Source: Rhodobacterales bacterium HKCCE2091
GTDB lineage: Bacteria; Pseudomonadota; Alphaproteobacteria; Rhodobacterales; Rhodobacteraceae
Length of the DNA: 64,000 nucleotides
Direction of reading: 5' to 3'
NCBI GenBank assembly: GCA_015689685.1
Contig: WVSL01000005.1
Location: forward strand, 248,001 to 312,000
Part shown: piece after piece, positions 1 to 8,869 of the stretch
Layout: every line of letters starts with the position of its first letter
Position numbering within the stretch: the stretch's first letter is position 1
Notes under the pieces: model-generated
Databases searched by the model: none
The model's input: only the letters and a program-made list of their open reading frames with translations
Told to the model about the DNA's origin: nothing
Program-made: the position numbers and the translations under genes

Positions 1-395
1 CCGCCAATGCCGACGCCGCCGACGCCGAACTCGAAGCCCTGGCGGCGGAGATCGGGGAGACGCTGGCCGGCGACCCGCCGCGCTACGTCACCTACCATGA
101 CGCCTACCAGTATTTCGAACGGCGCTTCGGTCTCGCCGCGCTCGGCAGCATCGCGTCGCTCGATGCGGGGGCGCCGTCCGCTGGCCGCCTCGCCGGCCTT
201 CGCGACGGGCTCTCGGACGCGCCGCCCGCCTGTTTCCTGGCCGAGCCGCAATTCGACCCGCGACTGGCCGAGACCCTCGCCGAGGGGGCCGAGATCCACG
301 TCGCCGACCCGCTCGGCGCGGGGCTGGAACCGGGGCCGGGGCTCTACCCCGCGCTCCTGCGCGGGCTCGCCGGGGTGCTGGCGACATGCCGCTGA
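1..395 (+). CDS. znuA: Zinc ABC transporter substrate-binding protein, C-terminal part (5' truncated by window edge)
   Basis: The frame is open from the left edge (first whole codon at base 3) to TGA at 393-395, giving about 130 C-terminal residues. The segment YHDAYQYFERRFGL is the conserved histidine region of ZnuA/cluster 9 metal-binding proteins; its His normally ligates zinc. The end, GLYPALLRGLAGVLATCR, matches the last helix of the family. The protein would be periplasmic and deliver Zn2+ to ZnuBC. The N-terminus and signal peptide lie outside the window. ClpP starts 149 bases downstream and is probably a separate transcript. Family identity is fairly sure; metal preference (zinc rather than manganese) is inferred. 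Confidence 0.8.
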   Translation, partial: ANADAADAELEALAAEIGETLAGDPPRYVTYHDAYQYFERRFGLAALGSIASLDAGAPSAGRLAGLRDGLSDAPPACFLAEPQFDPRLAETLAEGAEIHVADPLGAGLEPGPGLYPALLRGLAGVLATCR

Positions 396-442
396 CCCCG
401 CCCGCCGGTTTCACGTTTCGCTAACCGGTTTCGCCCTAGGCT

Positions 443-466
443 GCCCGCGGGGGACGTCCCGCGGGC
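443..466. terminator. GC hairpin between znuA and clpP
   Basis: GCCCGCGGG (443-451) and CCCGCGGGC (458-466) form a perfect 9-bp stem with a 6-base loop, 48 bases after the znuA stop. There is no T-tract, so it may be a Rho-assisted 3' end or only an RNA-stabilising hairpin. Confidence 0.4.
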
Positions 467-474
467 CGTCGGCC

Positions 475-503
475 CCTTGCAGCCGCCCCGACCGGACCAT
501 AAG
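475..503 (+). promoter_or_regulatory. Putative heat-shock (RpoH-type) promoter of clpP
   Basis: CCTTGCAG at 475-482 resembles an RpoH -35 element (CTTG core), and CCATAAG at 497-503 resembles the -10, with suitable spacing. It lies about 40 bases upstream of the clpP start. clpP is a classical heat-shock gene, which agrees, but the match is by eye only. Confidence 0.3.
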
Positions 504-544
504 ACTCTGGACCAATCCAAACGATCGCGCGCGAGGCAGGCGAG

Positions 545-1177
545 ATGAACGATCCCCACGAATTCTACATGAACACCCTCGTGCCGATGGTCGTCGAACA
601 GACCAGCCGGGGCGAACGCGCCTACGACATCTTCTCGCGGCTGCTGAAGGAACGGATCATCTTCGTGTCCGGGCCGGTGCATGACGGCATGTCGAGCCTG
701 ATCGTCGCGCAGCTCCTGCACCTGGAGGCCGAGAACCCGTCGAAGGAAATTTCGATGTACATCAACAGCCCCGGCGGCGTCGTGACCTCGGGGCTCTCGA
801 TCTACGACACGATGCAGTACATCAAGCCAAAGGTCTCGACGCTGGTGGTGGGGCAGGCGGCCTCGATGGGCTCGCTGCTGCTCGCCGCGGGCGCGCCGGG
901 GATGCGGTTCTCGCTGCCGAACAGCCGGATCATGGTCCACCAGCCCTCGGGCGGCTACCAGGGCCAGGCGACCGACATCATGATCCATGCCGCCGAGACG
1001 CAGAAGCTCAAGGGCCGGCTGAACGAGATCTACGTGAAACACACCGGGCAATCGCTGGAAACAGTCCAGGAAGCGCTGGAGCGGGACAATTTCATGGACC
1101 CGGAACAGGCCAAGGCCTGGGGCCTGATCGATGAAATAGTCGAGAACCGCGACACGCCCGAAGCCCCCTCCGCGTAA
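545..1177 (+). CDS. clpP: ATP-dependent Clp protease proteolytic subunit ClpP
   Basis: This 210-aa serine peptidase forms the double-heptamer chamber that degrades proteins fed by ClpX or ClpA in the cytoplasm. The catalytic triad is visible: Ser107 in GQAASMGS, His132 in MVHQPSGG and Asp181 in [11 protein letters not shown]. The spacing is identical to E. coli ClpP (Ser-His 25, His-Asp 49 residues). The oligomerisation and substrate-binding stretch [20 protein letters not shown] is intact. Length is normal for the family. The start ATG at 545 is preceded by GAGGCAGGCGAG. clpX follows after 139 bases, the usual partner order. A heat-shock-like promoter lies just upstream. Confidence 0.97.
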   Translation: MNDPHEFYMNTLVPMVVEQTSRGERAYDIFSRLLKERIIFVSGPVHDGMSSLIVAQLLHLEAENPSKEISMYINSPGGVVTSGLSIYDTMQYIKPKVSTLVVGQAASMGSLLLAAGAPGMRFSLPNSRIMVHQPSGGYQGQATDIMIHAAETQKLKGRLNEIYVKHTGQSLETVQEALERDNFMDPEQAKAWGLIDEIVENRDTPEAPSA

Positions 1178-1211
1178 CCCGCAGGGGCCCCCGCGGCGGG
1201 GAATTTTGACA

Positions 1212-1240
1212 TTGTGACCGGTCCGCCGGTGCACTAGGCT
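1212..1240 (+). promoter_or_regulatory. Putative sigma-70-type promoter of clpX
   Basis: TTGTGA (1212-1217), a 17-base spacer and TAGGCT (1235-1240) lie 76 bases upstream of clpX. The -35 is identical to that of the putative bamD promoter in this window (57285). This suggests clpX can be transcribed independently of clpP. Confidence 0.3.
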
Positions 1241-1316
1241 GATCCGAAAGCGCACGGCACGGGGGTCGGCAACGGTCGGGCCGGGACATCCGGTCCAGAG
1301 GTTCGAGGTAGGTGAC

Positions 1317-2582
<1,266 letters not shown>

Positions 2583-2637
2583 GCCGCACAGTAGAGCCTG
2601 GGTCTTACGCGTCAGCAGGTCTCCTGTTCACAGCGTT

Positions 2638-2677
2638 CGGTTTGTTCGTTTCCGCGCAGGGTTCACCGAACAAGCCG
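2638..2677. terminator. Inverted repeat 3' of clpX
   Basis: CGGTTTGTTCG (2638-2648) and CGAACAAGCCG (2667-2677) form an 11-bp stem with one mismatch or G-U pair and an 18-base loop, 55 bases after the clpX stop. No T-tract follows. It is a plausible 3' stabilising hairpin or terminator. Confidence 0.35.
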
Positions 2678-3151
2678 CTGAATACTCGATAATGTCGTCG
2701 GAGCACGACGCGCGAGCGGTGTTCGGCCCGATCCTAGGCGACCGACCAATTCGTCCTTTCGGGTGGCCACCGCCGCGGCCACCGCGCTCTTCCTGTCCGG
2801 TTCCGCATCCCCGACCAGTGCTCTTCAGCGTGCGTCTCCCACGATCTCGTCCCCTGCGCGGTCGTGATTGCGTTGCGCTGATGGAACTGCATGGGCGCGT
2901 CCGGAAAACCTCCGCTGCCATCGGGACATTCTCGCCCGATGCGCCGCCTGTCCCGGCCGGTGCCGGGCGCAACAGGCACCCCCGACCCTTCACATCCCGC
3001 GGCAACGCCAACCCGACCCCGCCGCCCCCCTTGGGCATACCACACGCGACCCCATCGGCGAGTACGCCCGCCCCCGCTCAAGGGACATCACTGCCCGCCG
3101 CCCGGGCGCTCTTGCCGAATACGCTCCCGCCCCGAACCCTTCGCCGCCCCG
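2678..3151. other. Non-coding, C-rich stretch between convergent genes
   Basis: No open frame here has a ribosome-binding site, a recognisable domain or plausible amino-acid composition; the translations are Pro/Arg-rich in every frame. Part of the stretch is strikingly C-rich on the plus strand (about 2985-3160). It separates clpX (plus) from the hydrolase gene (minus). I see nothing else in it. Confidence 0.5.
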
Positions 3152-3172
3152 GTCTTTGTCTTCCAAATACCT
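3152..3172 (-). repeat. Dispersed 3'-flanking motif, copy A
   Basis: Minus-strand GAGGTATTTGGAAGACAAAGA lies 77 bases beyond the stop of the hydrolase gene, in that gene's reading direction. A GC hairpin (GCGGGGC-CA-GCCCCGC) lies just before it. Copies B (14518-14539) and C (45117-45137) have the same orientation and position relative to a gene end. Confidence 0.6.
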
Positions 3173-3248
3173 CGGGGTGCGGGGCTGGCCCCGCTGGCCG
3201 GGCGAGGCGGGCCAACGGCTCGTCGAGCCCGGCCACCCCCACGGAAGA

Positions 3249-4088
3249 TCAGTCCGCGAAGCTCCGGATCTCCGCGGCATAGGTCCCCGGGTTCTGGAAC
3301 GCCGCGAAGTGGCTGACGTCGTCCAGCAGGAGGTAGTCCGCCCCCGGGATCGTCTCCGCGATCCGCTCCGCGTGCTCCGCCAGGATCGCCTCGTCATGCT
3401 CGCTCTGCACCACCAGCGTCCGCACCGGCACCGTTTCCAGCGCCTCCCAGGCGTCCGGCTTCTCGCTCGACCACATTTCCACGATCGCGCCGAGGAACGC
3501 CTCGAACCCCTCCGGCGTCGGTGACATCCCGGCGTAATCCTCCGCCATCATCTCGATATAGCTGCCGAAGACCGGGTCGCCGTCGACGGCCGGGTCGATC
3601 CCGTCGAGCGTCACGTTGCCGGCATGGGCGAAGTGGCTGGCGAGCCTCAGCGGTGCCTCCTGCGAGATCGCGTAGCCGATGTTCGCGCCGTCGGACCATC
3701 CGACGAGGTGCACCTGGTCCAGCTCCAGGTAGTCCATCAGCGCGAGGTAGTCCTGCGCCAGCAGATCGTAGGAATAGGCGCTGCCGTCGTTCGTCGACCG
3801 TCCGTGGCCGCGCGTGTCCGCGACGATCACCCGGTGGTCGGACATGAGCGAGGCGACGACATCGCCCCAGATGTCGCCATGCGCCAGCCCGCCGTGGATC
3901 AGCAGGATCGGGATGCCCTCGTCGGCACCGTAGGCCGCGTAGTACATCTCGATCCCGTTCACCGGCGCCATGCCGGTCTCGGCGGGGTCAGGCATCGGGG
4001 CGGGGGCGGGGACGGTCTCCCAGGTTTCCTGGGCGGCGAGGGGCGTCGCGGCGAGCATGACGGCGGTGGCGAGAAGGGCGCGGATCAT
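3249..4088 (-). CDS. Secreted alpha/beta-hydrolase fold protein
   Basis: This 279-aa protein begins with a signal peptide (MIRALLATAVMLAATPLAAQ), so it is probably periplasmic. The start at 4088 is chosen because GGAGG lies 5-6 bases upstream; an in-frame ATG 30 bases earlier lacks a good site. Alpha/beta-hydrolase landmarks are present in order: oxyanion motif HGGLAHGDIW, nucleophile elbow GWSDGANIG, acid in SEHDEAI, and histidine in DDVSHFAAF. The family includes esterases, lactonases and haloalkane hydrolases. The substrate cannot be told from the sequence. It converges on clpX across a 670-base non-coding gap. Confidence 0.8.
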   Translation of the reverse strand: MIRALLATAVMLAATPLAAQETWETVPAPAPMPDPAETGMAPVNGIEMYYAAYGADEGIPILLIHGGLAHGDIWGDVVASLMSDHRVIVADTRGHGRSTNDGSAYSYDLLAQDYLALMDYLELDQVHLVGWSDGANIGYAISQEAPLRLASHFAHAGNVTLDGIDPAVDGDPVFGSYIEMMAEDYAGMSPTPEGFEAFLGAIVEMWSSEKPDAWEALETVPVRTLVVQSEHDEAILAEHAERIAETIPGADYLLLDDVSHFAAFQNPGTYAAEIRSFAD

Positions 4089-4190
4089 CGGGGCCTCCGG
4101 GCTGTGCGTTGCGGGCAAGCCTGCTGCCGCGCCCGGACCCCTGTCAACCGGCGTCGCTGCGCTGCGGCAGGATCCGGCCGCCGGCCGCTC

Positions 4191-5189
4191 TCACCGAACC
4201 CAGAGCTTCTCCCGCTTCAGCGTGTTGCGGATCGCCTGTTCCCGCCGCGGCAGGTTGTCCCGGTCGAACAGCGCCCGCGCCTTCGCCCCGCGGCCCTGGT
4301 AGATCATCCGCTTCGCGGGCTCCCACGCCTTCAGCACCTTCTTCAGCCAGTTCGGCGCCGCGACCTCCTCCAGCGCCGCCACCACGGCGTCGTCCTCGCG
4401 CGCGTAAAGCAGCGGCAGGGTCCGGTAGTGGCAGGTGGTGCGGCCGTCGAGCCAGCCGGGCGGCAGCGTGTCCCGCCCCCCGCCGAGCGAATGGATCACC
4501 AGCGGCAGCGCCACCTGGTCGAGCCACGGGTCGAGCGACTGGCAGGCGAGTTCCTCGGGCGGGTCGTCGCGGATCGACACCGCGTAGTCGCGGAACCGCT
4601 GACCGAACACCGCGGGGTCGGAATGGTAGAAGTAACCGGCGTTGAAATAGAGGTAGCGGCGCCAGTACTCGTCGGGATGCGACGGGTCGAGCGAGCTTTC
4701 GAAATCCAGGCCGAAACGGTCGTAGAGGCTTCGCCAGATCGCGGAATAGCCCGGCCCGTAAAGCGCGATCTCGGGCCAGGTGCCCTCGCGCCGGAGCGAC
4801 GCGGAGGGCCGGTCGAAATCGAACGGCACCTCGGTCAGCTCGCCGGTCACCAGCGTGTCGCTGTCGAAGAACACGAAGGGCTCGCCCGCGGGCAGGGCGG
4901 CCAGGGCCTCGATCTTGTTGCCGTGCGGGTAGGCCGCGCCGAAGTCGCGGTTCTCGAAGGGCAGGATCTCGGCATCGAGCCGGTCGAGCACCTCGCGCAC
5001 CCCGTCGTCGTCCATCCGCGGATCGCGCGGCCAGAGCGGTCCGGGCTGCGGCTCGGCCACGAAGAGCCGCCCCGTGAAGCCCGGCGAAAACGCCCGGAGC
5101 GAGGCCGCGAACAGCGCGGCCTCGTATTGCAGCCGCCCCTTCTGGCCGACGATCATGACGTTGAAGATCCGGCTCACCACCCGAGGCAC
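4191..5189 (-). CDS. Glycosyltransferase-like protein of unknown substrate (GT-A type DSD motif)
   Basis: About 332 aa, cytoplasmic, with no signal peptide. An N-terminal Rossmann-like opening (VSRIFNVMIVGQKGRLQYEA) is followed by VFFDSDTLV, which resembles the DxD metal/nucleotide-sugar motif of GT-A glycosyltransferases. Later conserved-looking parts include YLYFNAGYFYHSD and CQSLDPWLDQVALP, in positions comparable to the acceptor-site region of GT8-like folds. The start is a GTG at 5189; two further GTG codons 9 and 12 bases downstream are equally possible. It lies 28 bases after the NYN gene and may be cotranscribed with it. The glycosyltransferase assignment is by motif only. Confidence 0.55.
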   Translation of the reverse strand: MPRVVSRIFNVMIVGQKGRLQYEAALFAASLRAFSPGFTGRLFVAEPQPGPLWPRDPRMDDDGVREVLDRLDAEILPFENRDFGAAYPHGNKIEALAALPAGEPFVFFDSDTLVTGELTEVPFDFDRPSASLRREGTWPEIALYGPGYSAIWRSLYDRFGLDFESSLDPSHPDEYWRRYLYFNAGYFYHSDPAVFGQRFRDYAVSIRDDPPEELACQSLDPWLDQVALPLVIHSLGGGRDTLPPGWLDGRTTCHYRTLPLLYAREDDAVVAALEEVAAPNWLKKVLKAWEPAKRMIYQGRGAKARALFDRDNLPRREQAIRNTLKREKLWVR

Positions 5190-5217
5190 CCCGTTCCCGT
5201 ATCCAGCCGGGCCGAGC

Positions 5218-5814
5218 CTAGCGCCCCGGTCCGCTCCCCGCCAGCGGCGGATCCCCGGGCAGGGCGAGCCGCAGCGCGCCGTCGCGAAACCCGCCGCGGA
5301 TCAGGTGGCCGCGATCCCGCACCTCGGGGAACTGCTCCGCCCAGTCCCGGAAGCGGTCGTTGGTCACGATGACCGCGCCCATGTCCCGGGCGGCGGTCAG
5401 GATGTAGGAATCCGCCTGCGTGCCCTTCGGCACCACCATGACCCGGTCGCGCGGCAGGCCCAGCAGCCCGGCGAAGTCGCGGTCGCGGAGGTAGCGGCCG
5501 CGCAACAGGTAGCCCGCGTTGGCGTCGAACATCACGCCGGGCGCGTAACCCGCCGCCGTCAGCCGCTCCACCACCGCGCGGACGGGCGCGAGGTCCGGCG
5601 TCCCGTCGTCCCAATGCATGACGTTGGACCCGTCGACCACCACCGGTCGCGGCGCATCGGCGGGCCGTGACCGGCCCCGCCGGCGAAGGACGAGAAAGGC
5701 GAGCACCAGCCAGGCCGCCAGCGCGGCGGCCGGAAGCCACGCCAGGTCGGGCACCGTGCCGGCCAGGACGGTGAGGGCGATGGCAAGGATAGCGGCGGTC
5801 AGGATCGCGATCAT
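5218..5814 (-). CDS. Membrane-anchored NYN/Zc3h12a-like (Regnase-type) ribonuclease domain protein
   Basis: 198 aa. Two hydrophobic segments at the N-terminus (about residues 1-23 and 25-45) are followed by a basic RRRGR stop-transfer, which places the rest in the cytoplasm. The soluble part has VVVDGSNVMHWDD, then VVPKGTQADSYILTAARD and VIVTNDRFRDW: the Asp-rich acidic active site of the NYN/PIN superfamily, in the arrangement of Zc3h12a/Regnase. Such domains cleave RNA with Mg2+. tRNA-Tyr begins just upstream (about 60 bases) on the same strand. Substrate and biological role are unknown. Domain call is fairly firm; catalytic activity is inferred. Confidence 0.7.
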   Translation of the reverse strand: MIAILTAAILAIALTVLAGTVPDLAWLPAAALAAWLVLAFLVLRRRGRSRPADAPRPVVVDGSNVMHWDDGTPDLAPVRAVVERLTAAGYAPGVMFDANAGYLLRGRYLRDRDFAGLLGLPRDRVMVVPKGTQADSYILTAARDMGAVIVTNDRFRDWAEQFPEVRDRGHLIRGGFRDGALRLALPGDPPLAGSGPGR

Positions 5815-5876
5815 GCGCGGACGCTAATCGAGCCGCCGAGCGACGCCAAGACCCTGAACCAACACATGGGGGGAAG

Positions 5877-5960
5877 TGGTGGGCGACCCTGGAATCGAAC
5901 CAGGCGTGGGTCTCCCCGGCGGAGTTACAGTCCGCTGCCGCACCTTGCAGCCCGTCGCCC
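5877..5960 (-). tRNA. tRNA-Tyr (anticodon GUA), CCA encoded
   Basis: On the minus strand a 7-bp acceptor stem GGGCGAC/GTCGCCC encloses a D-arm, an anticodon stem with loop CTGTAAC (anticodon GTA), a long class II variable arm and a T-arm with loop TTCGATT. Discriminator A and CCA are encoded (TGG at 5877-5879 on the plus strand). At 84 bases with an extended variable arm it fits bacterial tRNA-Tyr. Confidence 0.93.
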
Positions 5961-6101
5961 TAGCGCCGGGACCTGCCCGGCGTGCGGCGTGGGATAGCCA
6001 CCGGCCGGGAGGAGGTCAACAGGAAATGCGGGCGGCGCGGTGCGGGTTGGCAAGCGGGCGCGCGGGGCTTAAGTCGCGGGCTGAAGATCGGAGACGGCGA
6101 C

Positions 6102-6884
6102 GTGGCGAAGAAACCGGCCTGGGTGGTCGACAAGGAACGGGACCGGCGGCGCGCCGGGGCGGAAACGGTCTGGCTGTTCGGCCTCCACGCCGTGCGCGAC
6201 GCGCTGTCCAACCCGCGGCGGCAGAAGCTGCGGCTGATCCTGACCCGGAACGCCGCCGACCGGATCGGGGCCGAGGTCATCGCCGCGGCCGGGATCGAGC
6301 CCGAGATCGCGGACCCCCGCAAGTTCCCCGCGCCGCTCGACCCCGGATCGGTCCACCAGGGTGCCGCGATGGAGGTGAAGCCGCTCGACTGGGGCCGGCT
6401 CCGCGATCTCGATCCGGGGCAGGGGGCGCCGCGCCTGGTGCTGCTCGACCGGGTGACCGATCCGCACAACGTCGGCGCCATCCTGCGCTCGGCCGAGGTG
6501 TTCGGCGCCCGCGCCGTGATCGCGCCCGCCCGCCATTCCGCCCCCGAAACCGGGGCGCTGGCCAAGACCGCCTCGGGCGCGCTCGAACGCCAGCCCTACC
6601 TGCGTGTCGGCAATCTCGGCGACGCGATGCAGGACCTGAAGAAGATGGGTTACGTCATGCTCGGTCTCGACGGAGAGGCCGGGACCGAGATCGGCGACGC
6701 CGTCGCGGAACATGCCGGCATGCCCATCGGGCTCGTGCTCGGGGCCGAGGGGCCGGGCCTGCGGGAGCGGACGCGGGACCTGTGCGACCGGCTGGTCCGG
6801 ATCCCCTTTGCGGCCGATTTCGGCTCGCTCAACGTCTCCAACGCCGCCGCGGTCGCCCTCTACGCCGCCCGGAAGGACGCCTGA
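6102..6884 (+). CDS. rlmB: 23S rRNA (guanosine-2'-O-)-methyltransferase RlmB (TrmH/SpoU family)
   Basis: A 260-aa SPOUT enzyme that 2'-O-methylates a guanosine of 23S rRNA (G2251 in E. coli) using S-adenosylmethionine. The N-terminal L30e-like RNA-binding region contains WLFGLHAVRDALSNPRR. The three SpoU motifs follow: LLDRVTDPHNVGAILRSAEV with the conserved Asn and Arg, GLVLGAEGPGLRERT, and IPFAADFGSLNVSNAAAVAL. GTG at 6102, preceded by GGAGACGGC, gives the usual length; a longer reading toward 5982 would run almost into the divergent tRNA gene. The zinc-ribbon gene starts directly after the stop, so the two are likely cotranscribed. Confidence 0.88.
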   Translation: MAKKPAWVVDKERDRRRAGAETVWLFGLHAVRDALSNPRRQKLRLILTRNAADRIGAEVIAAAGIEPEIADPRKFPAPLDPGSVHQGAAMEVKPLDWGRLRDLDPGQGAPRLVLLDRVTDPHNVGAILRSAEVFGARAVIAPARHSAPETGALAKTASGALERQPYLRVGNLGDAMQDLKKMGYVMLGLDGEAGTEIGDAVAEHAGMPIGLVLGAEGPGLRERTRDLCDRLVRIPFAADFGSLNVSNAAAVALYAARKDA

Positions 6885-7157
6885 ATGGATACCAAGATCG
6901 CCACCTGCTGCTATTGCGGCAAGCGGACCATGCTGAAGCTGACCGCGCGGGGCGGGCACGAACTGGCCTGCGGGTCCTGCGGCGCGCCGATCCACGAGAT
7001 GAAGGCTCTGAAACAGGAACGCCCCCACAAGGTGAAACACGCGCCCTACGGGCAGGGGCCCGACCGGCCGCGCAGGGAACGCCGCAAGCGCCGGAAACCC
7101 ACGTGGAAACGGGCACTTGGCGAGGTCGCGGACCTGCTCGACGACATCTTCGACTAG
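6885..7157 (+). CDS. Small zinc-ribbon protein of unknown function
   Basis: A 90-aa protein that abuts rlmB without spacing (TGA then ATG). Two Cys pairs, CYCGK (9-12 region) and CGSCG (about 29-32), make a four-Cys zinc ribbon. A strongly basic middle (RPRRERRKRRKPTWKR) could bind nucleic acid, and the tail is acidic (LLDDIFD). Its place after an rRNA methyltransferase suggests, but does not prove, an RNA- or ribosome-related role. I do not recognise a named family. Confidence 0.7.
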   Translation: MDTKIATCCYCGKRTMLKLTARGGHELACGSCGAPIHEMKALKQERPHKVKHAPYGQGPDRPRRERRKRRKPTWKRALGEVADLLDDIFD

Positions 7158-7264
7158 GCGCACGGCGGCTCACATCCGCTTGATCGGGATTTGCGCGGCG
7201 GGGCGTCGGGGCGCATGTTCGGCCCACGCCATTCTCGACGCATTCACGACAGGGAGAGATTTCG

Positions 7265-7735
7265 ATGCTGACCCGCCGCGCCACCCTCGGCCTTTTCGCC
7301 GCCACCCCGCTCCTCGCCGCGCCGCTGGTGCTGTCCGCCGCGCGCCCGGCGCTCGCCTCCGAGCCGCCGGTCTTCACCCGCGACGGCATCGCGATTTCCG
7401 GAGCCGACCCCGTCGCCTATTTCACCGAGGGTGAGCCGGTGATCGGCTCGGCCGAGTTCGCCGCCGACTGGATGGGCGCGCCGTGGCACTTCGCCAGCGC
7501 CGCGAACCGCGACACCTTCCTCGCCGACCCGGAGGCCTACGCGCCCGCGTTCGGCGGCTACTGCGCCTTCGCGGCATCCCGCGGCGCGCTCGCCGCGACC
7601 CGGCCCGAGGCCTGGACGGTCTACGAGGACCGGCTCTACCTCAACGCCAACCTCCACGCCCGCGAACTGTGGCTGTCGGAACTGCCCGACGTCATCGCGG
7701 CGGGCGAGGCGAACTGGCCCGCGATCCTCGGCTGA
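7265..7735 (+). CDS. Tat-exported YHS-domain protein
   Basis: 156 aa. The N-terminus MLTRRATLGLFAATPLLAAPL carries a twin-arginine signal ending at ALASEP, so the protein is probably periplasmic. The mature part is one YHS-type domain: ISGADPVAYF, WHFASAANRDTFLADPEAYAPAFGGYCAFA, EDRLYLN. YHS domains are often metal-associated; proteins of this size and layout are widespread in Rhodobacterales, and their role is not established. GGGAGAGATTTCG precedes the ATG. A T-rich terminator at 7860 could end this transcript. Confidence 0.8.
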   Translation: MLTRRATLGLFAATPLLAAPLVLSAARPALASEPPVFTRDGIAISGADPVAYFTEGEPVIGSAEFAADWMGAPWHFASAANRDTFLADPEAYAPAFGGYCAFAASRGALAATRPEAWTVYEDRLYLNANLHARELWLSELPDVIAAGEANWPAILG

Positions 7736-7799
7736 CACCCGCCAATCGATCACGTTTTCGAGACCGGCTCTTTTTCCGCGGCCGTTGCAGCCTAGATAC

Positions 7800-7892
7800 A
7801 CCTCATGACGCTGCGGTTCGGAACACCGCAGGTCCATCACTGTCCCTCGTTCCGTAACTTGCCCGCAGCCTCTGGCCGCGGGCAGTTTTTTT
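7800..7892 (+). ncRNA. Candidate small RNA or 3'-UTR RNA ending in a strong terminator
   Basis: TAGATAC at 7793-7799 resembles a -10 element; no convincing -35 is seen. Downstream come a hairpin CTGCGG/CCGCAG (7811-7831), about 28 unpaired bases, and a terminator hairpin with eight Ts. This hairpin, linker, terminator layout is typical of a bacterial sRNA. It could instead be the 3' UTR of the YHS gene. Confidence 0.35.
7860..7892 (+). terminator. Rho-independent terminator
   Basis: TGCCCGC (7860-7866) pairs with GCGGGCA (7878-7884), with inner GCC/GGC pairs and loop TCT, followed by G and a run of eight T (7885-7892). It ends just upstream of the CoA-binding protein gene. Confidence 0.75.
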
Positions 7893-7906
7893 GGCAAGGG
7901 TGCGGC

Positions 7907-8380
7907 ATGGCCGGCGAATACCCCGACGAGATGCTAAGAACCCTGCTGCGCGAGGTGAAAAGCTTCGCGGTCGTCGGCGTGTCCGCGAACCCGGTGAGGC
8001 CGAGCCATTACGTCGCCCGCTACCTCGGGCTCAAGGGCTACCGCGTGATCCCGGTCAATCCCGGCCTCGCGGGCCAGACCCTGTTCGGCGAGACCGTGGT
8101 CGGCTCCGTCGCCGACCTCGAAGGACCCGTCGACGTGATCGACATCTTCCGCCGCCCCGAGGCGGTGCCGGACATCGTCGACGCCGCGCTCGCGCTCGAC
8201 CCGCTGCCGAAGGTGATCTGGATGCAGATCGGTGTCCGCCATGCCGGGGCCGCGGCCAGGGCCCGCGCCGCCGGTCTGACGGTGATCGAGGACCGCTGCC
8301 CGAAGATGGAATACCAGCGCCTGTTCGGGGAGCTTGCGAAGGCCGGGTTCGCCACCGGCCACATCGGCTCCCGTCTCTGA
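7907..8380 (+). CDS. CoA-binding domain protein (YccU type)
   Basis: 157 aa. A Rossmann-like CoA_binding domain fills the protein: SFAVVGVSANPVRPSHYVARYL, GYRVIPVNPGLAGQTLFGE, VDVIDIFRRPEAVPDIVD, WMQIGVRH, and the end VIEDRCPKMEYQRLFGEL. These are signatures of the YccU family (succinyl-CoA synthetase-like fold). Function is not known; CoA or nucleotide binding is expected. ATG at 7907 with AAGGG upstream is preferred. An upstream alternative would translate through the terminator at 7860-7892 and is rejected. Confidence 0.82.
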   Translation: MAGEYPDEMLRTLLREVKSFAVVGVSANPVRPSHYVARYLGLKGYRVIPVNPGLAGQTLFGETVVGSVADLEGPVDVIDIFRRPEAVPDIVDAALALDPLPKVIWMQIGVRHAGAAARARAAGLTVIEDRCPKMEYQRLFGELAKAGFATGHIGSRL

Positions 8381-8434
8381 AATTTTCCCGAGATCCGTCC
8401 AAGTCTTGCCGGATTGCGCGCCGAGGTTGCCCCC

Positions 8435-8869
8435 ATGACCGAGGCCGAGACCATATCTTCCCCCACCGATGCCGACTACGCGCGGATCGCGGAACTGCTG
8501 CTCGTGGCCGATGATCTCGGCACCGAGATCTGCGGCCGCCAGGTCGAGGAGGGGATGGAGGACCTGCTCACCCTCGACGAGATCGTGCGCTCGGGCCGTG
8601 TCGACCATGCCGATACCGATGCCTGGCAGGCGCTTGGCCTCGCGCTCGGCCGGGTCATGGTGTCCGAACTCGACGGGTTCGACTGGTGCGTCATCGACGA
8701 TGACGACGGGCGGGACATCTGCCTGCGCTACGAGACCACCTCGCTGATGATCTTCCCGGTCACCATGCTGTCCAAGCGCGTCGAGGCCGGGGCACCGGTC
8801 GACGTCATGCGCATCTTCGGCGCAATCGAGGCCGAGGTCGCCCGCGCCGTGACCGAAGGCGTCGACTAG
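8435..8869 (+). CDS. DUF3806-like protein of unknown function
   Basis: 144 aa, acidic and cytoplasmic. The central part WQALGLALGRVMVSELDGFDWCVIDDDDGRDICLRY resembles the DUF3806 family (immunity-like or general hypothetical proteins). GAGG lies eight bases before the ATG at 8435; a TTG in frame at 8414 is less likely. The stop overlaps the convergent hisE stop by four bases. No role can be assigned. Confidence 0.65.
   Translation: MTEAETISSPTDADYARIAELLLVADDLGTEICGRQVEEGMEDLLTLDEIVRSGRVDHADTDAWQALGLALGRVMVSELDGFDWCVIDDDDGRDICLRYETTSLMIFPVTMLSKRVEAGAPVDVMRIFGAIEAEVARAVTEGVD

Noticed and set aside
2692-3282. 196-aa open frame between clpX and the hydrolase gene
   Set aside because: Pro/Arg-rich translation without a ribosome site or known domain; overlaps the hydrolase gene. 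Long open frames are common by chance in such GC-rich DNA.
7805-7906. N-terminal extension of the CoA-binding protein
   Set aside because: It would translate the hairpin and T-tract at 7860-7892. The ATG at 7907 has its own ribosome site and gives the family length.
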